The translations under genes and the position numbers were made by a program. DNA of 64,000 nt from an uncultured Oscillibacter sp. (GTDB lineage Bacteria; Bacillota; Clostridia; Oscillospirales; Oscillospiraceae), in NCBI GenBank assembly GCA_910583785.1, contig CAJTZK010000012.1:27603-91602 (forward strand), written 5' to 3'. Numbering within the stretch: position 1 is the first letter of the stretch; every line of letters begins with the position of its first letter. Positions 49,624 to 58,054 of the stretch are shown here, piece by piece. The notes beneath the pieces were generated by a model, which did no database searches, was not told where the DNA came from, and was given only the letters and a program-made list of their open reading frames with translations.

Positions 49624-50460
49624 TTGACCCTGCTTTCCTCCGTCCTCCTGGGCGTTATCCAGGGAGTGACCGAGTTCCTCCCGGTGTCCAGCTCCGGCCA
49701 TCTGGCCATTGCGGAACACCTGCTGAACGTCTCCGGCGCGTCGGCCAGCCCGCCCTTTTTCGACGTGCTGCTCCATCTGGGCACCCTGTTCGCCGTCTTC
49801 GCCGCCTACTGGGAGGACATCCGGGACATGGTCCTGGAGTTCTTCTACGGCGTGAGCGACCTGGTCCACAGGACCACCCCCCGCCGCGTCCCCCCCGCCC
49901 GGCGGATGATCCTGCTGATCATCGTGGGCACCCTGCCCCTTTTCGCCGTGCTGCCTATCAAGGACACCATCGAATCCCTGGGAGACAACATGTACTTCGT
50001 GGCCTCCGCGCTGCTCGCCACGGGCTGCCTCCTCTTCGCCAGTGACCATGTCCGCCGGGGACGGAAGACGGAGAAATCCGCCACTATGCTGGACGCCCTG
50101 CTGGTGGGCGTGGGGCAGGCCCTGGCCACCTGCCCGGGCATCTCCCGCTCCGGCACGACGATTACCGCCGGGTGCTTCGTGGGCTTCGACCGGAAGTTCG
50201 CCGTCCGCTACTCCTTCCTCATGTCCATCCCTGCCATCCTGGGGGCCAACATTCTGAGCCTCAAGGACGCGCTGGAGGGGGATATCCTCTGGGCGGAGGT
50301 ACCCATTTACCTTGTGGGCGTGGCGGTTTCCGCCGTGGTGGGCTACGCCTGCATCCGCCTCATCCGGCTGGTGGCGGACAAGGGAAAATTCGGCTTCTTC
50401 GCCTACTACTGCTGGCTGGCGGGCATTGTCACCCTGGCTTTGATCTTTACCCAAACGTAA
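49624..50460 (+). CDS. uppP: Undecaprenyl-diphosphatase (BacA/UppP)
   Basis: 278 residues, polytopic. Dephosphorylates undecaprenyl pyrophosphate to recycle the cell-wall lipid carrier. Signature GVIQGVTEFLPVSSSGHL and PGISRSGTTITAG. TTG start chosen: TTAGGAG is 10 bases upstream, while the in-frame GTG at 49615 would sit on it. 22 bp before ftsK. Confidence 0.92.
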   Translation: MTLLSSVLLGVIQGVTEFLPVSSSGHLAIAEHLLNVSGASASPPFFDVLLHLGTLFAVFAAYWEDIRDMVLEFFYGVSDLVHRTTPRRVPPARRMILLIIVGTLPLFAVLPIKDTIESLGDNMYFVASALLATGCLLFASDHVRRGRKTEKSATMLDALLVGVGQALATCPGISRSGTTITAGCFVGFDRKFAVRYSFLMSIPAILGANILSLKDALEGDILWAEVPIYLVGVAVSAVVGYACIRLIRLVADKGKFGFFAYYCWLAGIVTLALIFTQT

Positions 50461-50482
50461 CCCAAAACGGAGGTACATAACC

Positions 50483-53074
50483 GTGGCTTCCTCATCTCAA
50501 AAGAAACCCGCCGCCAAAAAATCCGGCGGCAGGACCGCGAAAAAGCCCCCCCAGAAGCAGCCCATCCGCCGGGAGGTCACAGGCGGCGTGCTGCTGGCGC
50601 TGGCCCTGTGCGTCTTCGTGGGATATTTCGGCGTCAACGCCCTGTTCCTGGACTTCTTCGCCAAGCTCCTCAAGGGCCTGTTTGGCTACGGCTACTGGCT
50701 GGCGGGGCCCGCCCTGGTGCTGGCGGGGCTCATCCTGGTCTTCCACCGGGGCCGTCCCGTCCAGCTGCGGACCACCTGCGCCCTGCTTCTGCCGCCGCTC
50801 TTCGGCTGCCTGGCCCACCTGGTCTTCTGCAAAAAGACCTACGAGCCCTCTTTCTTCAACATGCTGGGGGCCATCTGGACCGACGGCGTGGCCCTGGAGT
50901 CCGGCGGGGCCGTCTCCGGCGTGCTGGCCAACGGGTCCGCCGCCGTATTTTCCTCCCTGGCGTCGGTGATTTTGTTTACCGTGCTGTTCGTGGCCCTGCT
51001 CTTTGTGTCCCTGCGGCTGGTCCTGGCGGCGTTTTCCGACTGGCGGAGGGCGCGCCCCCCCTATGAGGAACAACCGGAGCCCGCCATCCGCCTGACCCCT
51101 GTGGACCCGCCCAAGCGCCGGGCCCCGGCGGGGCCCAGGCCACAGATCGACATTCCCCTGGACGGTGAGGAGCGCCCCAAGCCGGAGAAGTCCGGGAAGT
51201 TTACCAGCTTCTTCCGCCATAAGGCCGACGCCCAGCCCACGCCGGACCAGGTCCTCCAGGCGGTTCCCGCGCCGAAGCCGGACCCGGAGCCCGAACCCAG
51301 GCCGGAACCGGAGCGCCCCCGGGCGGCCATTCCCGTGCCCCCTCCCGCCCCGGTGCCCGAGCCCTTTTCCGCCGCTCCCTCCGTCCCCGTGACGCCGGAG
51401 CCTCCGGCGCCCGATCCAGAGCCGGAACCCCTCTCCCCGGAGCCCGCGCCGCAGGAGAAGCCCCTGCCCACGGCGGAGTCCTTCACCCGCAGCGGCAAGG
51501 CCGAGACGGCCAAGGAGGTGGCGGCCCAGACTGCCGCCGTGGCTGCGGAAATCGAGGAAAAGCTGGCCTCGGAGGAGGGGGAGTACCCCTACCCTCCGGT
51601 GGACCTGCTGCGGATGAACCAGGGGGAGAACCACGTGGAGGCCGGGGCGGAACTGCGGAACAACTCCCGCCGCCTGGCGGAGACCCTGACCAGCTTCGGC
51701 GTGGACGCCGCCCCCGGCGACGTAATCCACGGCCCCTCTGTCACCCGCTACGAGTTCATCCTGGAGCAGGGGGTCAAGCTCTCCAAGATCACGAACCTGG
51801 CGGATGACATCGCCCTGGCCCTGGGGGCCACCGGGGTGCGCATCGCCCCCATTCCCGACAAAATCTCCGTGGTGGGCATCGAGGTGCCCAACAAGCAGGT
51901 GACCCCGGTGCTCATCCGGGACGTGATTGAGTCCCGGGATTTTGCCTCCCACAAGTCCAACGTGGCCTTCGCCCTGGGGCGGGACATCGGCGGACGGAAC
52001 GTCATCGGGGACATCGGCACCCTGCCCCACGTGCTCATCGCGGGCACCACGGGCTCCGGCAAATCCGTGTGCACCAACTCCCTGATTATCAGCCTCCTCT
52101 ATAAGTCCACGCCGGAGGACGTGCGCTTCATCATGGTGGACCCCAAGATGGTGGAGCTGGCCCCCTACAACGGCATCCCCCACCTGCTGATCCCCGTGGT
52201 AACGGACCCGAAGAAGGCCGCCGGGGCCCTCCAGTGGGCGGTGTTCGAGATGATGAAGCGCTACAAGACCTTCTCCGAGCACGGGGTCAAGAAGCTGGAG
52301 GAATTCAACCAGCTTGCCAGAACGAAGGAGGGCATAGAGCCCCTGCCCAGCGTGGTGGTGGTCATCGACGAGCTGGCGGATTTGATGCTGGTGGCCGCCA
52401 AGGAGGTGGAGGAATCCATCTGCCGGGTGGCCCAGATGGGCCGCGCCGCCGGGATGCACCTGGTCATCGCCACCCAGCGGCCCTCCGCCGACGTCATCAC
52501 CGGCCTCATGAAGGCCAACATCCCCAGCCGCATCGCCTTCGCCGTGGCCTCCTCCATGGAGTCCCGCATCATCCTGGACAACGGCGGCGCGGAGAAGCTG
52601 GTGGGCCGGGGCGACATGCTCTACGCCCCCCTGGGGGCCGGAAAGCCCACCCGGGTCCAGGGCTGCTTCATCACCCCGGAAGAGATCGACCGGGTGGTGT
52701 CCTTTGTCAAGCAGACTGGCGAGGCCCAGTATGACGACGACGTCATTGCCAAAATTGAGGAGTCCGTCCAGGAGAAGGGCGCGAAGGCCGGGAAGCCCGC
52801 CGCCGAACCCCAGGAGAGCGAGGAGGACGAGCTTCTTCCCGCCGCCGTGGAGGTCATCCTGGAGACGGGGCAGGCGTCCACGTCCATGCTCCAGCGGCGC
52901 TTGAAGCTGGGGTACTCCCGGGCTGCCCGGCTGGTGGACCAGCTGGAAGAGCGGGGATACGTGGGCCCCTTCGAGGGGTCCAAGCCCCGGCAGCTTCTCA
53001 TCACCAAGGAGAAGTGGCAGGAGATGAAGCTGGGCGGCGGAACAGGGCCGGAGACGCCGCCGGAAGAGGTGTGA
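50483..53074 (+). CDS. ftsK: DNA translocase FtsK/SpoIIIE
   Basis: 863 residues. Four N-terminal membrane helices (about 35-170), a Pro/Glu/Arg-rich linker (about 190-330), then the motor: Walker A HVLIAGTTGSGKSVCTNSLI, Walker B VVVVIDELADLMLV, RPSADVITGLMKANIPSR, and the C-terminal gamma winged helix (QASTSMLQRRLKLGYSRAAR) that reads KOPS/SRS sites. Pumps chromosomal DNA through the septum at division or sporulation. Start GTG with GGAGG 9 bases upstream. Confidence 0.95.
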   Translation: MASSSQKKPAAKKSGGRTAKKPPQKQPIRREVTGGVLLALALCVFVGYFGVNALFLDFFAKLLKGLFGYGYWLAGPALVLAGLILVFHRGRPVQLRTTCALLLPPLFGCLAHLVFCKKTYEPSFFNMLGAIWTDGVALESGGAVSGVLANGSAAVFSSLASVILFTVLFVALLFVSLRLVLAAFSDWRRARPPYEEQPEPAIRLTPVDPPKRRAPAGPRPQIDIPLDGEERPKPEKSGKFTSFFRHKADAQPTPDQVLQAVPAPKPDPEPEPRPEPERPRAAIPVPPPAPVPEPFSAAPSVPVTPEPPAPDPEPEPLSPEPAPQEKPLPTAESFTRSGKAETAKEVAAQTAAVAAEIEEKLASEEGEYPYPPVDLLRMNQGENHVEAGAELRNNSRRLAETLTSFGVDAAPGDVIHGPSVTRYEFILEQGVKLSKITNLADDIALALGATGVRIAPIPDKISVVGIEVPNKQVTPVLIRDVIESRDFASHKSNVAFALGRDIGGRNVIGDIGTLPHVLIAGTTGSGKSVCTNSLIISLLYKSTPEDVRFIMVDPKMVELAPYNGIPHLLIPVVTDPKKAAGALQWAVFEMMKRYKTFSEHGVKKLEEFNQLARTKEGIEPLPSVVVVIDELADLMLVAAKEVEESICRVAQMGRAAGMHLVIATQRPSADVITGLMKANIPSRIAFAVASSMESRIILDNGGAEKLVGRGDMLYAPLGAGKPTRVQGCFITPEEIDRVVSFVKQTGEAQYDDDVIAKIEESVQEKGAKAGKPAAEPQESEEDELLPAAVEVILETGQASTSMLQRRLKLGYSRAARLVDQLEERGYVGPFEGSKPRQLLITKEKWQEMKLGGGTGPETPPEEV

Positions 53075-53340
53075 GGAGGAGCTGTTACGCGGGCCCGCCG
53101 GGAACCTGGCGGGCCCGGAAGGGCGGGCGGCCCACGGCTCCGTACAGAGGACGCTCTCCCCTTAAAAATGCGCCGGGGAAGTTCCCTCCCAGTGCCGGGG
53201 GAGTGTCCGTTCCGAAGAGGTAAGCCTGTAGGGGCGGGCCTGTGTGTCCGCCCTTCTCCCAAGGTCCGGCGCTTCCCATCGGCGGGCGGGCCCGCGGTTA
53301 CACAGCATTCCTCTTAATAACATACGCAGCCGGACCCCCC
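53075..53340 (+). repeat. Two adjoining dispersed repeat copies
   Basis: 53227-53340: TGTAGGGGCGGGCCTGTGTG and TCCGCCC, spacer, CCTCTTAATAACATACGC and CGGACCCCC. Before it, 53090-53215 holds a partial copy (GCTCTCCCCTTAAAAATGCG and GGGGGAGTGTCC) plus a GCGGGCCCGCCGGGAACCTG hairpin just after ftsK that may end its transcript. Confidence 0.6.
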
Positions 53341-53354
53341 GTGCGGATTTCCGC

Positions 53355-53383
53355 TTGACAGAAAGGGAAACCCCCTTTATAAT
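53355..53383 (+). promoter_or_regulatory. Promoter of the ribU copy 2 transcript
   Basis: TTGACA, 17 bp, TATAAT: full consensus. Confidence 0.9.
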
Positions 53384-53407
53384 CAGGAGCAACAACCGAA
53401 TAGAAGG

Positions 53408-53518
53408 AATGTCTTCAAGGCAGGGTGCAATTCCCGATCGGCGGTAAAGTCCGCGAGCGCGCAGGCGCTGATTTGGTGAAACTCCAAAACCGACAGTATA
53501 GTCTGGATTAAAGAAGGT
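53408..53518 (+). promoter_or_regulatory. FMN riboswitch (RFN element) 2
   Basis: Blocks CAGGGTGCAATTCCCGATCG, GCGGTAAAGTCCGCGAGC, TTGGTGAAACTCCAAAACCG, ACAGTATAGTCTGGAT and AAGAAGG in order. Confidence 0.95.
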
Positions 53519-53609
53519 GTATGGGATTTGCCAGGGTATCCTGGCCATCCGCACTGTTCTGCCCCGTCCTGGCTGCCTTGCTGACATGTTCCATACCCCT
53601 TAAAATGAT

Positions 53610-53650
53610 CACACCGAGAGGCATTCTTTGCTTTTCGGTGTTCATTTTTT
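53610..53650 (+). terminator. Terminator of FMN riboswitch 2
   Basis: ACACCGA...TCGGTGT followed by TCATTTTTT, 15 bp before the ribU start codon; expression platform. Confidence 0.75.
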
Positions 53651-53664
53651 AGGAGGTATGTCCC

Positions 53665-54219
53665 ATGAACCGCAACACAAAGAAGCTCACAACCATCGGT
53701 ATGCTCTGCGCCCTCGCTTACGCGGCCGCCGCCCTTGGCCGCGTCCCCCTGGTACTCTTTTTGAAGTACGACCCCAAAGATATTGTCATCGCAATCAGCG
53801 GGCTGGCCCTGGGTCCGTCCGCCGCGTGTTTCACCGCCCTGGCCGTCTCATTCGCCGAGATGCTCACGGTCAGCGGAACCGGAGTCCTGGGCTTTTTCAT
53901 GAACGTCATCTCAAGCTGCCCCTTTGCCTGCACCGCGGCCTTTATTTACAAGAAAAGGCGGACGTTCCCCGGCGCGGCGGCGGGGCTGCTTTGCGGATGG
54001 TTCTGCATGGTCCCCGTTATGCTGCTCTGGAACTATCTAATCACCCCCATTTACATGGACCTTCCCAGGGAGGCCGTCGCGGAGCTGCTGGTCCCGGCCT
54101 TTCTCCCGTTTAACCTGATCAAGGGCGGCTTGAACGCGGGGGCTGCCCTGATTTTATATAAGCCCGTAGCCACGGCCCTAAGCCGCGCCCATCTCATGGA
54201 AACGAGCGAAGCGGAATGA
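53665..54219 (+). CDS. ribU: ECF transporter S component, riboflavin-specific (RibU), copy 2
   Basis: 184 residues, six helices, no C-terminal extension. Shares with copy 1 the motifs FMNVISSCPFACTAAFIYKK, NYLITPIYMDLPREAV and FLPFNLIKGGLN, so the two are paralogues. AGGAGG lies 9 bases before the ATG. Controlled by its own FMN riboswitch. Confidence 0.92.
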   Translation: MNRNTKKLTTIGMLCALAYAAAALGRVPLVLFLKYDPKDIVIAISGLALGPSAACFTALAVSFAEMLTVSGTGVLGFFMNVISSCPFACTAAFIYKKRRTFPGAAAGLLCGWFCMVPVMLLWNYLITPIYMDLPREAVAELLVPAFLPFNLIKGGLNAGAALILYKPVATALSRAHLMETSEAE

Positions 54220-54259
54220 ACAGGCGGCGCCTCCCCTTAGCTGGGAAGGCGCCGCCTGT
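54220..54259. terminator. Bidirectional terminator between ribU copy 2 and recG
   Basis: 13-bp stem ACAGGCGGCGCCT/AGGCGCCGCCTGT extended by CCC/GGG around the loop; lies between the two convergent stop codons. Confidence 0.75.
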
Positions 54260-54263
54260 CCAT

Positions 54264-56312
54264 CTAATTCAGCGTATCCGCCGCTTCCGCAAACAGCTCC
54301 GCCATCCGCTCCGCCGTGGCGGGGCAGGTCCGCAGCTCCGGGTCCCGGGCCAGCAGGGCGTCCGCCGCCTCCTGGGCCTCCCGGAGGAGCTGGGTATCAC
54401 AGCCGATGTCCGCCACCCGCAGGCCCGGCAGGCCGTGCTGCCGCTGGCCAAAGAAGTCCCCCGGCCCCCGGAGGCGCAGGTCCTCCTCCGCGATTTTGAA
54501 GCCGTCCGTGGTCCTGGTCATGGCCTTCAAACGCCGCCGGGTCTCCTCATTCCGGTTGTCGGAGACTAGCACGCAGTAGGACTGCCACTCTCCCCGGCCC
54601 ACCCGGCCCCGGAGCTGGTGGAGCTGGCTGAGGCCGAAGCGCTCCGCGTTCTCCACCACCATGACGGCGGCGTTGGGCACGTCCACCCCCACCTCGATGA
54701 CGGTGGTAGACACCAGGATGTCCGTCTCCCGGGCGGCAAAGGCGGCCATCACCGCGTCCTTCTCCTTCGGTTTCATCCTCCCGTGGACATGGGCCACCCG
54801 CAGGTCCGGGAACACCTCCTGCTGGAGCTTCGCGGCGTACTCCGTCACGGCCTTCCGGTCGTCCCCCCCCTCTTCGCTCTCGGAAACCTGGGGGCAGACG
54901 ATATAGGCCTGCCGTCCCTCCTCCACCAGCTTCCGCAGGAATTTGTAGATACGGGGATGGTAGCTGCCGTCTACCAGGGAGGTCTGGACGGTCCTCCGCC
55001 CCGGGGGCAGTTGGTCAATCACGGACACGTCCAAATCGCCGTACAGGATCAGGGCCAGGGTCCGGGGAATGGGCGTGGCCGACATGACTAAGGTGTGGGG
55101 ATGGTCCCCCTTCCCCGCCAGGGCCGCCCGCTGCCCAACGCCGAAGCGGTGCTGCTCGTCCGTCACCACCAGCCCCAGGCGCTGATACTCCAAGCCGCCA
55201 GTGATCAGGGCATGGGTGCCCAGGATAAAATCCGTCTCCCCCGCCGCGAGGCCCGCGGCCAGGGCCCTCTTTTCCTTCGCGGTATGAGACCCGGTGAGCA
55301 GGGCGCAGCGGACCCCCAGGGGCTCCATCAGGGGAGCCAGGCCCTCGTAGTGCTGGCGGGCCAGGATTTCTGTGGGGGCCATCAGGGCGGCCTGGCGGCC
55401 GTTTTTCACGCAGAAATACACACAGGCGGCGGCCACCATGGTCTTGCCGGAGCCCACGTCTCCCTGGCACAGGCGGTTCATGGGCCGCCCCGAGGCCATA
55501 TCCCCCAGGGCCTCCTCCACGCAGCGCCTCTGGGCCTCCGTCAGGGTGAAGGGCAGGGCGTTATAGAACGCCTCCATATCCACCGGGCGGAAGGGCTCCA
55601 CCTCCGCCGTCTCCCGCCGCTGGCGCAGCCGCCGGAGCCCCAGGGTGAAGAGGAACAGCTCCTCGAAAGCCAGCCGCCGCCGGGCCAGCTCCAGGGCCTT
55701 GTCATCCGCCGGGAAATGGATGTTCTCATAGGCGTAGCCCACCCGGCAGAGCTGATGGTCCCGCCGGACCCCGTCCGGCAGGATGTCCGGCAGGATATCC
55801 CCGCAGGCGTCCAGCCCCTGGCGGATGGAGCGGGAGAGGATGAGCTGGCTGACTCCGGCGGTAAGGGGGTAGACAGGGACGATGCGCCCCGTGGCCTCCC
55901 GCCGCCCCTCGGGCTCCACGATGGGGTTTACCATCCGGCGGCGGAGAAGGTTCCCCTCCGCCCTGCCATAGAACACGTAGGCCTCCCCGGGGCGGAGGCT
56001 GTTTTTCAGCCAGGACTGGTTGAAGAAGGTCACATCCAGGGCCCCGGTCTCGTCCACCGCCCGGAGTTTCACCAGGTCCAGGCCCTTGCGGATGTGGGAC
56101 ACCGTAGGGGCCGAGGCCACCATGGCCAAGGTACAGGCGGCCTCGCCGGGAACCAGGTCCGCGATGCGCCGGGCCTCCCTCCGGTCCTCGTACCGCCGGG
56201 GAAACCAGGAGATCAGGTCCCGGAGGGTGCGGATATCCAGCTTCGCCAGGGCCTTGGCCCTCTGCTCGCCGACACCTTTGATATAGCGCACATCCGTTTT
56301 CAGGTCCGCCAT
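54264..56312 (-). CDS. recG: ATP-dependent DNA helicase RecG
   Basis: 682 residues. Remodels stalled forks and Holliday junctions. N-terminal wedge/OB domain (VRYIKGVGEQRAKALAKLDI), helicase motif I GDVGSGKTMVAAA, DEQH box VTDEQHRFGVGQR, SATPIPRTLALILYGDLDVS, motif V/VI (TTVIEVGVDVPNAAVM, QLRGRVGRGEWQSYC). GAGGAGG precedes the ATG. Confidence 0.97.
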   Translation of the reverse strand: MADLKTDVRYIKGVGEQRAKALAKLDIRTLRDLISWFPRRYEDRREARRIADLVPGEAACTLAMVASAPTVSHIRKGLDLVKLRAVDETGALDVTFFNQSWLKNSLRPGEAYVFYGRAEGNLLRRRMVNPIVEPEGRREATGRIVPVYPLTAGVSQLILSRSIRQGLDACGDILPDILPDGVRRDHQLCRVGYAYENIHFPADDKALELARRRLAFEELFLFTLGLRRLRQRRETAEVEPFRPVDMEAFYNALPFTLTEAQRRCVEEALGDMASGRPMNRLCQGDVGSGKTMVAAACVYFCVKNGRQAALMAPTEILARQHYEGLAPLMEPLGVRCALLTGSHTAKEKRALAAGLAAGETDFILGTHALITGGLEYQRLGLVVTDEQHRFGVGQRAALAGKGDHPHTLVMSATPIPRTLALILYGDLDVSVIDQLPPGRRTVQTSLVDGSYHPRIYKFLRKLVEEGRQAYIVCPQVSESEEGGDDRKAVTEYAAKLQQEVFPDLRVAHVHGRMKPKEKDAVMAAFAARETDILVSTTVIEVGVDVPNAAVMVVENAERFGLSQLHQLRGRVGRGEWQSYCVLVSDNRNEETRRRLKAMTRTTDGFKIAEEDLRLRGPGDFFGQRQHGLPGLRVADIGCDTQLLREAQEAADALLARDPELRTCPATAERMAELFAEAADTLN

Positions 56313-56419
56313 GGAACCCCCTCCTCTCCCGCCAGCCCGTTCCCCCTGATTATACCCCGGGACGGGGCCGAAAACAAGGGACTTCCAGGAACCAGCGCTC
56401 CCAAAAGTCCCTCGCGGCT

Positions 56420-56923
56420 TCAGCCCGCCAGCTTCGTGTTGACGTACTCAAAGAAACGGAATTTCAGGCCGTCCTCTTCCATCAGCTCCCCCTCGGACAC
56501 CACCTCCCAGTTGGGCAGCTTATCCAGGTTGGGAAAGAAGGTGTCCGACTCCTGCACCCGGGTCTCCACCCGGGTGAGGTACACCCGGCGGCACCGGGAG
56601 AGCAGGGCGGCATAAATGCTGCCCCCGCCGATGATCCACAGGTTCTCCGCCTCCGGGCCCCCGGCCAGGGCCAGGGCCTTCTCCGGAGAGGAAACGCCCT
56701 CCGCCCCCTCCGGCAGGATGGAGGGGTCCCGGGTGACAACGATGTTCCGCCTCTGGGACAAGGGCGTCCCGCCCGTGAAAAACTCCAGCCGCTCGGGGCC
56801 CATGATCACAGTGCCGTTCCGGGTCAGGGAGTGAAACCGCTCCAGGTCCGCGGACAGGGAGAACAGCAGCCCCCCGTTCCGTCCAAAGGCCCAGCGCTGG
56901 TCTGCGACTACGTAAGCGTTCAT
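56420..56923 (-). CDS. folA: Dihydrofolate reductase, divergent
   Basis: 167 residues. Reduces dihydrofolate with NADPH. Aligned parts: WAFGRNGGLLFSLSADLERF, VIMGPERLEFF, RNIVVTRDP, LWIIGGGSIYAALL, VYLTRVE. The acidic folate-binding residue is Asp (SADLERF) as usual, but the conserved NADPH-contact G-R-K-T is GPER, and the Trp of the Met20 loop is missing. Such forms occur in clostridia; trimethoprim response cannot be inferred. GAGGTG is 5 bases before the ATG. Confidence 0.85.
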   Translation of the reverse strand: MNAYVVADQRWAFGRNGGLLFSLSADLERFHSLTRNGTVIMGPERLEFFTGGTPLSQRRNIVVTRDPSILPEGAEGVSSPEKALALAGGPEAENLWIIGGGSIYAALLSRCRRVYLTRVETRVQESDTFFPNLDKLPNWEVVSEGELMEEDGLKFRFFEYVNTKLAG

Positions 56924-57125
56924 ACATTCACCTCATACCGTACCGGGAAGCAGGTTCCCGAAAGAGCGGGGCCCGTCCCCGCTTCTATGCCAGATTATCT
57001 TACACATAACTATAGCAAATTTCAAGAAACCCGTGTGCCCAAATTTTCCGTTTCCAGGGCCCGGGTTTTTGCCGCTTCCGCCAAAGATGGGGGAAATCTT
57101 TTCCCAGGTTTGTTGGTTATTCAGA

Positions 57126-57154
57126 TTGCGAGGGGGCAAAAAGTGCGCTAGGAT
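57126..57154 (+). promoter_or_regulatory. Promoter of the AraC-MATE operon
   Basis: TTGCGA, 17 bp, TAGGAT, 33 bp before the AraC start. Confidence 0.55.
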
Positions 57155-57187
57155 AGAGGTCACAAACCAAGAAAGGAGGCCGCCGCC

Positions 57188-58036
57188 ATGATCCTAGGGG
57201 AGACCGCCAGCAAGCGGGGCTACCTCAACGAGGGCTTCCGCCTCTTCCATCTGAAGGACAGCCGGGCCCAGAAGGTGGACTACCACTACCACGAGTTTGA
57301 CAAGCTCATTCTCCTCCTGGGGGGAAAGGTGGCCTACCTGGTGGAGGGCGTCACCTACTTCCTCCAGCCCTGGGACGTGCTGCTGGTCCAGCACAACCTG
57401 ATCCACCGTCCCATCATTGACCCCTCGGAACCCTACGAGCGGGTGGTCATCTGGCTGGGCCGGGACTGGCTGGCCGCCCGGAGCGACCCCGGGGAGGCCC
57501 TGGACGCCTGTTTTGACGCCGCCCGGCGCCGGGGGTTCCATCTGCTCCGGGCGGACGCGGAGCGGCGGCTCCAGTACATGGGAGCCGTCCAGCGGCTGGA
57601 GGAGGCCCTCCACTCCGCGGAATTCGGCGCGGGGCGCATGGCGGACACCCTCTGCCAGCAGCTGCTCATCGACGTGAACCGGGATATTCTCCGGGACCGC
57701 ACCGCCCAGGAACAGCGGGACAGCTACCGGGTAGACCCCAAGATCGAGGAGATTCTGCGCTATATCGCCGGGCACTTGGACGCGGACCTGACGGTCAGCG
57801 CCCTGGCGGGGCGCTTTTACCTCAGCCGCTACTACCTGATGCACCGCTTCAAGGCCGTCACCGGATACACCATTCACCAGTACATCAGCCAGAAGCGGCT
57901 CCTCCGGGCGGGGGAGCTGATCCGGGCGGGGGTCCCCGTGATGAAGGCGGCGGAACAGGTGGGCTTTTCGGAGTACTCCACCTTCCTCCGTGCCTTCCGG
58001 AGCACCTTCCACATGAACCCCCGGGAATTTCGATAA
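57188..58036 (+). CDS. AraC family regulator upstream of MATE exporter
   Basis: 282 residues. Cupin sensing domain (YHYHEFDKLILLLGGKVAYL) and C-terminal AraC DNA-binding domain (DLTVSALAGRFYLSRYYLMH; VMKAAEQVGFSEYSTFLRAF; HMNPREFR). AAAGGAGG is 8 bases before the ATG. It is followed 18 bp later by a MATE gene, presumably its target. Confidence 0.9.
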   Translation: MILGETASKRGYLNEGFRLFHLKDSRAQKVDYHYHEFDKLILLLGGKVAYLVEGVTYFLQPWDVLLVQHNLIHRPIIDPSEPYERVVIWLGRDWLAARSDPGEALDACFDAARRRGFHLLRADAERRLQYMGAVQRLEEALHSAEFGAGRMADTLCQQLLIDVNRDILRDRTAQEQRDSYRVDPKIEEILRYIAGHLDADLTVSALAGRFYLSRYYLMHRFKAVTGYTIHQYISQKRLLRAGELIRAGVPVMKAAEQVGFSEYSTFLRAFRSTFHMNPREFR

Positions 58037-58054
58037 CGCCAGCAAGGAGAACCT

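Noticed and set aside
50492..52459. 655-codon minus-strand ORF over ftsK
   Set aside because: Antisense shadow with Gly/His/Gln-rich low-complexity translation.
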